64,000 bases of DNA from Rhodoferax sp. (lineage in GTDB: Bacteria; Pseudomonadota; Gammaproteobacteria; Burkholderiales; Burkholderiaceae_C), in contig JARLJI010000260.1 of the NCBI GenBank assembly GCA_031291295.1, positions 1 through 64,000 of the forward strand. Reading direction: 5' to 3'. Below, one piece after another: positions 27,634 through 36,395 of the stretch (positions are counted from its first letter, which is position 1; every line of letters begins with the position of its first letter). The notes under the pieces are model-generated. The model saw only the letters and a list, made by a program, of their open reading frames with translations, was not told where the DNA came from and searched no databases. The translations under genes were made by a program, and so were the position numbers.

Positions 27634-27892
27634 AGTGTACCCAGCCGCGCCATGTGGGCTTCGGGCGACTCTTGCACCGCACGACCCGCGGTTAAGTCGG
27701 CATGGGTTTCTGCCAGCGCGGCATTCAGCTCGCATTCACGCAGGTAGTGGTAATGCGGTAATGCGCGATGTCCATCACCACAAACTTGTCTTTGCCGCGC
27801 ACCGACACGATGGCCTCTGGTGCGGAGCTGAGCGCAAATTCAATGGCGGATACGCCTTTGGTTTTCAAGTCATTGGCGCTAATTTGGAACAT
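27630..27892 (-). pseudogene. Phd-type antitoxin, frameshifted
   Basis: MFQISANDLKTKGVSAIEFA and the downstream SVRGKDKFVVMDIAHYR are the Phd/YefM-type antitoxin N-terminus. The frame then breaks near 27755, and the expected C-terminus YLRECELNAALAETHADLTA followed by GRAVQESPEAHMARLGTL* is found in another frame, ending at 27630. The intact ancestor would have been about 85 residues and overlapped the toxin start, as usual in TA operons. Confidence 0.65.
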
Positions 27893-28004
27893 ACGAGACT
27901 CCTGGAAAGCGGAAATTACGTGCGGTCAGTCGTACTATATAAAGTTCGCTTTAGCCAGCGATGTCGAGTAACAAGCACTGAACCATGGTCATGGGTCCAG
28001 ACCT

Positions 28005-29606
28005 TCACGACCCCTGACGTTCAATGTCCTCGTACAGATTTTGATAACTGTCGCGCAGCGGATGCTTCTGCACCTTGCCGGTGGAGGTCATCGGCAAGGC
28101 ATCGACGATGCGGATCGCCTTGGGCACCTCAAAGCCACCGAGATGCTCCTTGCAGTGGTTGATCAACCCGGCCTCGTCGGCCTGCGCCCCTGGCTTGAGC
28201 ACCACGAAGGCGGTGACCGCCTCGATCCAGCGCGGGTGCGGCAAACCTACCGCCGCCACATTGGCCACCGCCGGGTGGCGCAGCAGGGTGGCCTCGACCT
28301 TGATGGACGGCACGTTTTCGCCGCCGGTCTTGATCATGTCCTTCTTGCGGTCCTTGAACATCAGCTGGCCATCGACCCACATGCCGAGGTCGCCCGTGTG
28401 GTGCCAGCCGAAGGCACGCGACTCGGCTGTGGCCTCAGGATTCTTGTAGTAGCCCTCCATCACATTTGGCCCACGATGCACGATCTCGCCCACCTCGTCG
28501 GGGCCGAGGACGTTCCCCGCATCGTCCATCACGGCCGTATCGTTGATCATCGCGCTCACGCCCCAATAGGAGCCAAAGCGCCGTAGTTGTTCTTCGGGAC
28601 GGAAGGCGACAGTGAGTGGGTACATCTCGGTCTGACCGGTACCGAGCGCGTAATTCGGGCAGAACTCGGCAATCAGGCGGCGCAACAGAGTTTCGGCCAT
28701 GGGTGCCATCGCGTATAGACAGATACGCAAGCTGGACAGGTCGCGTCCCGGACGTGAGGGATGGTCGAGCATAGCCTGGTGCATCAGCGGCAAACCCATC
28801 AGGAACGTGATGCGCTCACGCTCGATCGCATCGAGCAGAGCGACTGGATCGAAGCCGCGCATCAGAATCACTGTGCCGCCGGCAGCCAATGCGCCACACA
28901 TCAGCGTGTGCTGGGCGCAATGAAAGAGGGGCAAAACGGCATTTGCGACATCGTCGCGCCACAGCCCGAATTCGATGGCGTTGTTCATCGCTGCCATCAC
29001 CACCGACAAATGGCTTTGCATCACCCCCTTAGGGCGGCCGGTGGTTCCGCTGGTGTACATGATCTGGGCTACGTCGCGGTCATGAATTTCGACCTCGGAC
29101 TCAGTGGCAGACTGCGCAGCAATCGCTGCAGCGAAGCTGCTGAAAGCCCCAGCCCCCTCGCCTTCCAGCACCCATCCGCGACCGGGCTGCGCCTCGATGG
29201 CTGCACGCAACTCCGGGCGCACCAGCAGAGCGGCATCCACCAGCAGGAAGCGCGCCTCAGAGTGGTCGATGATGTAGCGAACGTCATCCAGCCCCAGGCC
29301 GGTGTTGATCGGCACCCAGATCAGGCCGGCGCGATGGATGCCGAACATGGCCACCAGGAACTCAAGCGAGTTATTGCATAGCGTGGTCACGCGGTCACCT
29401 CGCACCAAGCCGGCGGCCAGCAAGGCATTGGCGCAGCGGGTCACGCGCTCATCGAGCTCACCGTAGCTCATGCGCTGATCGCCGAGCACGAACGCCGTCT
29501 TGGCACGGTCTCGCGCTGCCGAGCGGCGCAGGAAGTCGCCGATGGCCACGCGGGCAATTGCGCCAGGGGATGGCACACCAGCGATGACGGAGGTTGATGG
29601 GTTCAT
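28005..29606 (-). CDS. AMP-dependent acyl-CoA synthetase/ligase
   Basis: A 533-residue ANL-superfamily ligase that activates a carboxylic acid through an acyl-adenylate. The P-loop-like QIMYTSGTTGRPKGVMQSH, GTGQTEMYP, the hinge region FKDRKKDMIKTGGENVPSIK and the catalytic Lys in TSTGKVQKHPL are intact. It is the last gene of the leftward tetR-ligase-etfB-etfA-ligase group, about 100 bases beyond etfA. The substrate is unknown; medium- to long-chain, branched or terpenoid acids fit the context. Confidence 0.9.
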   Translation of the reverse strand: MNPSTSVIAGVPSPGAIARVAIGDFLRRSAARDRAKTAFVLGDQRMSYGELDERVTRCANALLAAGLVRGDRVTTLCNNSLEFLVAMFGIHRAGLIWVPINTGLGLDDVRYIIDHSEARFLLVDAALLVRPELRAAIEAQPGRGWVLEGEGAGAFSSFAAAIAAQSATESEVEIHDRDVAQIMYTSGTTGRPKGVMQSHLSVVMAAMNNAIEFGLWRDDVANAVLPLFHCAQHTLMCGALAAGGTVILMRGFDPVALLDAIERERITFLMGLPLMHQAMLDHPSRPGRDLSSLRICLYAMAPMAETLLRRLIAEFCPNYALGTGQTEMYPLTVAFRPEEQLRRFGSYWGVSAMINDTAVMDDAGNVLGPDEVGEIVHRGPNVMEGYYKNPEATAESRAFGWHHTGDLGMWVDGQLMFKDRKKDMIKTGGENVPSIKVEATLLRHPAVANVAAVGLPHPRWIEAVTAFVVLKPGAQADEAGLINHCKEHLGGFEVPKAIRIVDALPMTSTGKVQKHPLRDSYQNLYEDIERQGS

Positions 29607-29705
29607 GATCGATGTCTCCTACTTTTTGAATTGTTTGGCCGGTGCCGCCGACCACACTGCCAGGAACAAGCCTGGCCTCTGATTCACCTCGGCATCCGCT
29701 GCGAC

Positions 29706-30644
29706 CTATAACGCAGTCACCAATTCGGGCACCGCTGTGAACAGATCCGCCACCAGCCCATAGTCGGCCACCTGGAAGATCGGTGCTTCGGCGTCCTTGT
29801 TGATCGCAACGATCACCTTGCTGTCCTTCATGCCGGCCAGGTGCTGGATGGCGCCCGAGATGCCAACCGCCACGTACAACTGGGGTGCCACGATCTTGCC
29901 GGTCTGGCCGACCTGGTAGTCGTTGGGCGCGTAGCCGGCGTCGACGGCGGCGCGCGAGGCGCCGATCGCCGCGCCAAGCTTGTCGGCCAGCGGCTCCAGC
30001 ACGGCGTGAAACTTGTCGGCCGCGCCCAGTCCGCGTCCGCCCGATACGATGACCGATGCGGCGGCGAGTTCCGGGCGCTCCAGCTTCACCACCTCACGCC
30101 CGACCAGGGTGGTCAAGCCGAGATCGCCAGCCGCGTCCAGCGTCTCGACCGCTGCCGTGCCGCCCGCACCGACCGGGTCGAAGGCGGTGGTGCGAATGCT
30201 CAGCACCTTGATGGCATCCTTCGATTGCACGCGGGCCAGCGCGTTGCCGGCATAGAACGGGCGCAGGAAGGTGTCGGGCGACTCGATCGCGATCACGTCC
30301 GACACCTGGGAGGCGTCCAGCAAGGCCGCCACGCGCGGCAGCACGTTCTTGCCAAAGGCGGTGGCCGGCGCCAGCACATGGGTGTAGCCGACATCGGCGC
30401 GCACGCGTGAGCGCACCAGCTCGGCCAGGTTCTCGGCCAGGTGGGCCTCTAGGTGCGCCGCGTCAACGTGCAGCACCTTGCTCACGCCCGCAACCGCCGC
30501 CGCAGTCTGGGCCACGGCAGCGCAGTTGCGGCCCGCCACCAGCACATGAATGTCGCCGCCGATGCGCGTGGCGGCGGCAATCGTGTTCAGCGTGGCCGCT
30601 TTGAGTACGGCGTTGTCGTGTTCCGCAATGATCAGGGTTGTCAT
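29706..30644 (-). CDS. etfA: Electron transfer flavoprotein subunit alpha
   Basis: ETF accepts electrons from acyl-CoA dehydrogenases and delivers them to ETF:quinone oxidoreductase. The 312-residue subunit shows the C-terminal FAD-binding signature [20 protein letters not shown] followed by [18 protein letters not shown] and [15 protein letters not shown]. Its ATG overlaps the etfB stop (TGATG). Its location beside four dehydrogenase genes suggests it serves this pathway. Confidence 0.96.
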   Translation of the reverse strand: MTTLIIAEHDNAVLKAATLNTIAAATRIGGDIHVLVAGRNCAAVAQTAAAVAGVSKVLHVDAAHLEAHLAENLAELVRSRVRADVGYTHVLAPATAFGKNVLPRVAALLDASQVSDVIAIESPDTFLRPFYAGNALARVQSKDAIKVLSIRTTAFDPVGAGGTAAVETLDAAGDLGLTTLVGREVVKLERPELAAASVIVSGGRGLGAADKFHAVLEPLADKLGAAIGASRAAVDAGYAPNDYQVGQTGKIVAPQLYVAVGISGAIQHLAGMKDSKVIVAINKDAEAPIFQVADYGLVADLFTAVPELVTAL

Positions 30645-31393
30645 CAGATCACCTTCGCTTCTTCTTTGAGTCGTTTGACGAGTTCGGCCGGGTCGGCCAC
30701 CTTGATGCCGGCCTTGCGGGTCGGCGGCTCGCTGACGTGCAGGGTCACGGTGCGCGGCGCGATGTCGATGCCGAGCTCGGCCGCCTTGATCACCTCCAGC
30801 GGCTTTTTCTTGGCCTTCATGATGTTGGGCAGCGTGATGAAGCGCGGCTCGTTCAGACGCAGGTCGGTCGTGATCACGGCCGGCAGCTTCATGGCCAGGG
30901 TTTCCAGGCCGCCGTCGATCTCGCGCGTGATGGTGGCGGTGTCGCCGCTGATCTGCACCCTGGAGGCGAAGCTGGCCTGGGCCCAGCCCATCAGCGCGCC
31001 AAACATCTGGCCGGTCTGGCCGGCGTCGTCATCAATGGCCTGCTTGCCGAAGATGGCGAACTGCACGCCTTCTTTGGTGGCCACGTGCTGCATCAGTTTG
31101 GCCACCGCCAGCGGTTCCAGCCCGGCGTCGGCTTCGATCAGCACGGCGCGATCGGCGCCGATGGCCATCGCACTGCGCAGCGTCTCCTGGCAAGCGCTTG
31201 GGCCGCAGGACACGACGATCACTTCCGAGGCGACACCGGCCTCCCTGAGACGGACTGCTTCTTCGCAGGCGATCTCGTCGAACGGGTTCATGGACAACTT
31301 CTGGTTCGCGAGATCGACTCCCGAACCGTCGGACTTGACGCGGGCCTTGACGTTGTAGTCCAGCACCCGCTTGACAGCGACCAATATCTTCAC
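30644..31393 (-). CDS. etfB: Electron transfer flavoprotein subunit beta
   Basis: The 249-residue subunit carries [36 protein letters not shown] and the AMP-binding/recognition region [20 protein letters not shown]. The GTG at 31393 is chosen as start: it gives the usual ETF-beta N-terminus and length and has GGAG about six bases upstream. Longer in-frame extension has no similarity. It is coupled to etfA by a one-base overlap. Confidence 0.96.
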   Translation of the reverse strand: MKILVAVKRVLDYNVKARVKSDGSGVDLANQKLSMNPFDEIACEEAVRLREAGVASEVIVVSCGPSACQETLRSAMAIGADRAVLIEADAGLEPLAVAKLMQHVATKEGVQFAIFGKQAIDDDAGQTGQMFGALMGWAQASFASRVQISGDTATITREIDGGLETLAMKLPAVITTDLRLNEPRFITLPNIMKAKKKPLEVIKAAELGIDIAPRTVTLHVSEPPTRKAGIKVADPAELVKRLKEEAKVI

Positions 31394-31473
31394 TTTATCT
31401 CCATGTGATTTAAAAAATAAACAATTCAAGAACGGCAAGAACGAAGCCCGAAGCCGGCCCCTTCAATCCCGGC

Positions 31474-33087
31474 TCACTCCCACTTCCAGTCCTTGTACGT
31501 CTCGCGCAACTTGGTCTTGAGGAACTTGCCGGTCGAAGTACGCGGGATTTCATTCACGAAAGCGAAACCTTCGGGCAACTGCCACTTGGCGAACGTCTTG
31601 GCCAGATGATCGCGAATCTCTTCCCCAGTGGCACTCATGCCAGGGCGCAACACCACCACCGCCAGCGGCCGCTCGGCCCAGCGCGGGTGCGGCACTGCGA
31701 TCACGGACGCCTCCAGCACAGCCGGATGCCCCATCACGGCGTTTTCCAGATCGACCGAACTAATCCATTCGCCGCCCGACTTGATCAAATCCTTGGTGCG
31801 ATCGGTCAACTGCAGGAAACCCTCGGAGTCGATGCAGCCGACATCACCTGTGCGCAGCCAGCCATCGGCAGTGAAGCTGCTTTCGTTGATGGGCAGATCG
31901 TGATAGGAGCCGGTAATCCATGGCCCACGCACCTGAATCTCGCCGACCGACCGCCCATCCCACGGTACTTCACCGTTGTCGCCGACCAGACGAATCTCAA
32001 CCAATGGCGCGGCCATGCCCTGCTTGATACGGAAGGCATATTGCTCTTCCTTGGGCAGTGCCCGCATGGAGGGTTTGAGCGAGGACACGGTACCCAGCGG
32101 CGAAGTCTCGGTCATGCCCCAGGCAGTGCCAACTTCAAGACCAAACTCATCGAAGCCACGGAACAAGGATTCGGGCGCCGCAGAGCCGCCCACCATCATG
32201 CGCATGCCAGGCACCAGGTCGTACTTGCCCGGGTTTGCGCGCAGCGTCTGCAGCAGCGACAACCAGATGGTGGGCACACCACCGGTGACGGTGACCCGCT
32301 CGCGCTGGTACAAGTCGAGCAGCGATTCTGAGTCGAGGTGCGGGCCGGGAAACACCTGCTTGGCACCGACGAAGGTTGAGACGAATGGCAAACCCCATGC
32401 GTTGGCGTGGAACATTGGCACCACCGGCAGCACTGTGTCAGTACCCGACACGTTGATCCCCCCTGGCAGTGCCGCCACGAGCGTGTGCAGCACGGTGGAG
32501 CGGTGCGAATAGACGACACCCTTGGGGCTGCCCGTGGTGCCCGAGGTGTAGCACATGCCGCAGGGCGCGTTTTCATCGACTTCAACACATTTGAAGTCAT
32601 CAGTCGCTCCACCGATGAAGCCTTCATAGTCCTCGTACCCCTGCGGCACCGGCTTGCCTGTCAGCGGCACCACAATGATGCGCTCGAAGTTGACATCCTT
32701 GGCAAACTGCGCCAGCAACGGCAGCAAAACATCGTCGACGATCAGGAAACGGTCCTTGGCGTGGTTGACGATGAACGCAATGTCGTGCGGGAACAGGCGC
32801 AGGTTGAGGTTGTGCATCACCGCGCCGGCCGCCGGAATGCCGAAGTAGCACTCGAGGTGGGCGTAATGGTTCCACATCAGGGTTGCGACCCGGTCACCGG
32901 GCTGGATGCCGGCCTTGACCAGCGCCTCGGCCAGACCCTTGGCCCGACGGTGGAAGTCGGCGTAGGTATGGCGATGCAGGGACTTGTCGGGCATCCTCGA
33001 TACGATCTCCACCTTCGGGTGGTACAGCTTGGCCCGCTCCAGGAAATGATTGAGCGAGAGTGGCACTTGCATCATGGTCGATTTCAT
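31474..33087 (-). CDS. AMP-dependent long-chain acyl-CoA synthetase (AlkK-like)
   Basis: A 537-residue ANL ligase: CYTSGTTGSPKGVVYSHRST, AWGMTETSPLG, GWLRTGDVGCIDSEGFLQLT followed by DRTKDLIKSGGEWISSVDLE, and the catalytic Lys in RTSTGKFLKTKL. The overall pattern resembles the medium/long-chain AlkK-type branch more than the ligase at 28005-29606. It is the first enzyme gene after the tetR regulator, leftward of the divergent promoter. Confidence 0.92.
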   Translation of the reverse strand: MKSTMMQVPLSLNHFLERAKLYHPKVEIVSRMPDKSLHRHTYADFHRRAKGLAEALVKAGIQPGDRVATLMWNHYAHLECYFGIPAAGAVMHNLNLRLFPHDIAFIVNHAKDRFLIVDDVLLPLLAQFAKDVNFERIIVVPLTGKPVPQGYEDYEGFIGGATDDFKCVEVDENAPCGMCYTSGTTGSPKGVVYSHRSTVLHTLVAALPGGINVSGTDTVLPVVPMFHANAWGLPFVSTFVGAKQVFPGPHLDSESLLDLYQRERVTVTGGVPTIWLSLLQTLRANPGKYDLVPGMRMMVGGSAAPESLFRGFDEFGLEVGTAWGMTETSPLGTVSSLKPSMRALPKEEQYAFRIKQGMAAPLVEIRLVGDNGEVPWDGRSVGEIQVRGPWITGSYHDLPINESSFTADGWLRTGDVGCIDSEGFLQLTDRTKDLIKSGGEWISSVDLENAVMGHPAVLEASVIAVPHPRWAERPLAVVVLRPGMSATGEEIRDHLAKTFAKWQLPEGFAFVNEIPRTSTGKFLKTKLRETYKDWKWE

Positions 33088-33151
33088 ATTCAGCTTTCAA
33101 CTCCAAAAAAATTGTCACTACAGACTCAACGAAAAACCAGAAATCAACTCC

Positions 33152-33781
33152 CTACCCCCGATGGGGTAACGGCTGACTTCGCGCTGCGCCTTGCGCGCCC
33201 GATGCCGCCACGCGAGGAAACAGCATCGAAAACATACGCTCCGCCAGCACATCCAGGTCCAGTCGCCCGGATGGTCGGTACCACTGCGCCGTCCAGTTGA
33301 GGGCACCAAGCACCGTCTGGCGCACCAGCACGGCATCGGCGTCAACCAGGCCCAGAGCCGCAGCCTCATTGATCGGCGCCATCCACAAGGCCTCGTAGGC
33401 GTCACGCAATGTCATCACCCGGGTCTGGGCGGTCGGCGAAAGGCTGCGCCACTCGTAGAGCAGCACGGTCATCGCGTCGAGCCGCGGACCCAGCAAGGCC
33501 TTCAGGTGGCTGCGCACCATCGACAACAGTCGCTCGGGCAAGCGAGCCTCGCCGACCAGCCCGTCGCGCACCGACTGCATGATGTCGCGAACGCCCTCCT
33601 CCATGATCGCCACCAGCAGTTCCTCCTTGGTGGCGAAGTGATAGAAAAGCGAGCCCGAAGTCATGCCCAACGCCTGGGCAATCTCGCGCACCGAGGTGCG
33701 CTCGTACCCCCGGCGCCGGAACTGGCTCGCCGCAGTCGCCAAAATCGTGTCTTTTCGCCCGTTGTCACGCACCTTTATCAT
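33152..33781 (-). CDS. TetR/AcrR family transcriptional regulator
   Basis: A 209-residue regulator with the N-terminal helix-turn-helix TSVREIAQALGMTSGSLFYH followed by FATKEELL. The start at 33781 (MIKVRDNGRKDTIL) is an ATG; an upstream in-frame TTG is less likely. It stands between the leftward ligase/etf genes and the divergent rightward dehydrogenase operon. By analogy with FadR/PsrA-type TetR repressors of fatty-acid pathways, it probably represses both sides and is released by an acyl-CoA. Confidence 0.92.
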   Translation of the reverse strand: MIKVRDNGRKDTILATAASQFRRRGYERTSVREIAQALGMTSGSLFYHFATKEELLVAIMEEGVRDIMQSVRDGLVGEARLPERLLSMVRSHLKALLGPRLDAMTVLLYEWRSLSPTAQTRVMTLRDAYEALWMAPINEAAALGLVDADAVLVRQTVLGALNWTAQWYRPSGRLDLDVLAERMFSMLFPRVAASGAQGAARSQPLPHRG

Positions 33782-33798
33782 GACATATACTATACCAT

Positions 33799-33814
33799 CT
33801 AACAAGCGTTTGGT
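33799..33814. promoter_or_regulatory. Probable TetR operator in the divergent promoter region
   Basis: CTAACAAGCGTTTGGT lies 18 bases upstream of the tetR start and about 125 bases before the rightward dehydrogenase. Its core CAAGCGTTTG is a near-perfect palindrome (one mismatched pair) in the style of TetR/PsrA sites, and it resembles the site upstream of the 60273 regulator. Position and symmetry suggest autoregulation. Confidence 0.5.
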
Positions 33815-33939
33815 CGATATACTGGTTCTTGTTCATCGTGTGTTCGGCGCTTCTGGCGCCCGCCTGCGGAAATGAGCTACCAGTGCAAGCCTCGACCATG
33901 CCAGTGTCACAGTGTCAATCGGACTTCAAGGACAGACCC

Positions 33940-35076
33940 ATGCTCAACCGCACCATCTTCGGTGAAGAACACGAACTCTTTCGGGACCAGGCCCGCCGCT
34001 TTCTGGAAGAAGAAGTCATTCCCCATCACGCCGGCTGGGAAGCCGATGGCATCGTGCCGCGCGCCGTCTGGAGCAAGGCCGGCGCCGCAGGCCTGCTGTG
34101 TCCGGCCATTCCCGAAGCCTACGGCGGCGGTGGCGGCACACGCCTGCACAGTGCTGTGCTGATTGAAGAAGTAGCGCGCGCCGGCACGAGCGGGATCGGC
34201 TTCGGCCTGCACTCCGACATCGTGGCGCCCTACATCCTGGCCTACGGCACCGAGGAGCAAAAGCACAGCTGGCTGCCGAAAATGGCCACCGGCGAGGTCA
34301 TTGGCGCCATCGCCATGACCGAGCCGGGCGCAGGAAGCGACCTGCAAAACGTGCGCACCAGCGCCGTGCGCGACGGCGATGAACTGGTGATCAATGGTCA
34401 AAAGACCTTCATCACCAACGGCCAGAACGCCGACCTGGTGATCGTCGTCGTCAAGACCGACCCGACGCAAGGCGCCAAGGGCACCTCGCTGGTGCTGGTC
34501 GAGACCAATCGCCACGGCTTCACGCGCGGGCGCAACCTCGAAAAAATCGGCATGAAGGCGCAGGACACCTCGGAACTCTTCTTCGACGGCGTGCGCGTGC
34601 CGGTCAGCAACATCCTCGGTGGCGAGGGTAAGGGATTTTTCCTGCTGATGCAGGAGCTGGCCTGGGAGCGCATGCAGATCGCCGTCGGCGCGGTGGCGGG
34701 CGCTGAGGCCGCACTGCAGTGGACCATCGATTACACAAAGGATCGCAAGGCCTTCGGCCAGCGCGTGATCGATTTCCAGCACAACCGATTCAAGCTCGCC
34801 GAAATGAAAACCGAAGTGCAGGTCGCACAGGTCTTTGTCGACCGCCTGATCGGCCTGCTGATGGACGGTCAGCTTGATGCTGCCACTGCGGCGATGGCCA
34901 AGTACTGGACTACCGACCTGCACTGCAAGGTGATCGACCAATGCCTGCAGATGTTCGGCGGCTTCGGCTACATGTGGGAGTACCCGATTGCCCGCGCCTA
35001 TGCGGATGCACGCGTCGCGCGCATCTACGGCGGCACCAACGAGATCATGAAGGAAATCATCAGCCGTACGCTGTAG
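33940..35076 (+). CDS. Acyl-CoA dehydrogenase
   Basis: First gene of the rightward operon, 378 residues from MLNRTIFGEEHELFRD. FAD and substrate blocks are IAMTEPGAGSDLQNV, INGQKTFITNG and MFGGFGYMWEYPIARAYAD. The usual C-terminal catalytic Glu is replaced (RIYGGTNEIM), whereas AWERMQIAVGAVAG supplies a Glu at the alternative helix-G position, the arrangement of long-chain and isovaleryl-type enzymes. Electrons would go to the ETF encoded on the other side of the divergent promoter. Confidence 0.92.
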   Translation: MLNRTIFGEEHELFRDQARRFLEEEVIPHHAGWEADGIVPRAVWSKAGAAGLLCPAIPEAYGGGGGTRLHSAVLIEEVARAGTSGIGFGLHSDIVAPYILAYGTEEQKHSWLPKMATGEVIGAIAMTEPGAGSDLQNVRTSAVRDGDELVINGQKTFITNGQNADLVIVVVKTDPTQGAKGTSLVLVETNRHGFTRGRNLEKIGMKAQDTSELFFDGVRVPVSNILGGEGKGFFLLMQELAWERMQIAVGAVAGAEAALQWTIDYTKDRKAFGQRVIDFQHNRFKLAEMKTEVQVAQVFVDRLIGLLMDGQLDAATAAMAKYWTTDLHCKVIDQCLQMFGGFGYMWEYPIARAYADARVARIYGGTNEIMKEIISRTL

Positions 35077-35141
35077 ATTGACGCCCCACCCCGCCCCCAG
35101 CCGCTCTTTTGCCTCCACCGATTGAAAAAAGGAAACCCACC

Positions 35142-36350
35142 ATGACCGACGCATTCATTTTTGATGCCGTGCGCACGCCGCGCGGCAAGGGCCGCAGTTC
35201 AGGTGCTTTGCACGGCACCACGCCCATCAGCCTGGCCATCACGGCGCTGCAGGCGCTACGCGACCGCAACACCCTGGACACCGCCTTCGTGGACGATATC
35301 ATCCTCGGCTGTGTCGAGCCCGCCGGTGAGCAAGGCGCCGACATCGCGCGCGTCGCCGCCATTGCCGCCGGGTTCCACGAGAGCGTGGCCGGCGTGCAGG
35401 TCAACCGCTTTTGCGCCTCGGGGCTCGAGGCCTGCAACATGGCCGCCGCCAAGGTGATGTCGGGCCAGTCGCCGCTGGTCATCGGCGGCGGTGTCGAGAG
35501 CATGAGCCGCGTGCCCATGGGAACCAGCGGCGGGGCTTGGGCGACTGACCCGGCAGTGGCAATTCCGACCTATTTCGTGCCGCAGGGCATTTCCGCCGAT
35601 CTGATCGCCACCCTCTACGGTCACAGCCGCAACGATGTTGACAGCTACGCGGTCGAAAGCCAGCGCCGCGCCGCCTTGGCCTGGGCCGAAGGCCGCTTTG
35701 CCAAATCGATCGTGCCGGTCAGGGACGTGAATGGCTGCATCGTGCTGGATCGCGACGAACACATGCGCGCCGACACCACGCTGGCGTCGCTGGCCAAGCT
35801 GGAGCCGGCCTTCAAGGTGCAAGGTGAACAATACGGTTTCGATGCGGTGGCGATGCAGCGCTACCCGGAAGTCGAGCGCATGACGCACATCCACCACGCC
35901 GGCAACTCCTCGGGCATTGTGGACGGCGCCTCCGCGGTGCTGATCGGCAACGCCGAGATCGGCAAACGGCTGGGCCTGAAAGCCCGTGCCCGCATCCGCT
36001 CGTTCGCATCCATCGGCAGCGAACCCACCATCATGCTGACCGGCCCCTCCTACTCGGCGGAAAAAGCACTCAAGCTGGCCGGCATGAAAGCCAGCGACAT
36101 CGACCTCTACGAACTGAACGAGGCCTTCGCCTCGGTCGTGCTGCGTTTCATGGAAGTGATGAACGTCCCGCACGACAAGATGAACGTCAACGGCGGCGCC
36201 ATCGCCATGGGGCACCCGCTGGGCGCCACCGGCGGCATGATCCTGGGCACCGTGCTTGACGAACTCGAGCGCCGCAACCTCTCCACCGGCCTGATCACGC
36301 TGTGCGTGGGCGCCGGCATGGGTACCGCCACCATCATCGAGCGCGTCTGA
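35142..36350 (+). CDS. Acetyl-CoA C-acyltransferase (thiolase)
   Basis: A degradative thiolase of 402 residues from [16 protein letters not shown], with AAAAGGAAA-type ribosome-binding sequence upstream. Active-site elements are all present: nucleophilic Cys in [19 protein letters not shown], His in [15 protein letters not shown] and Cys in CVGAGMGTA. It lies between an acyl-CoA dehydrogenase and a FadB/J-type fusion, so it probably performs the thiolysis of this beta-oxidation route. Confidence 0.94.
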   Translation: MTDAFIFDAVRTPRGKGRSSGALHGTTPISLAITALQALRDRNTLDTAFVDDIILGCVEPAGEQGADIARVAAIAAGFHESVAGVQVNRFCASGLEACNMAAAKVMSGQSPLVIGGGVESMSRVPMGTSGGAWATDPAVAIPTYFVPQGISADLIATLYGHSRNDVDSYAVESQRRAALAWAEGRFAKSIVPVRDVNGCIVLDRDEHMRADTTLASLAKLEPAFKVQGEQYGFDAVAMQRYPEVERMTHIHHAGNSSGIVDGASAVLIGNAEIGKRLGLKARARIRSFASIGSEPTIMLTGPSYSAEKALKLAGMKASDIDLYELNEAFASVVLRFMEVMNVPHDKMNVNGGAIAMGHPLGATGGMILGTVLDELERRNLSTGLITLCVGAGMGTATIIERV

Positions 36351-36395
36351 AGCCCCGGCCCGACGCGAACCTCCTCACAGACCTGGACCAACACC

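Noticed and set aside
33907-35154. 415-residue open frame on the minus strand opposite the acyl-CoA dehydrogenase
   Set aside because: It mirrors the dehydrogenase gene in an antisense frame with His/Asp/Val-rich low-similarity sequence; a product of high GC and codon bias.
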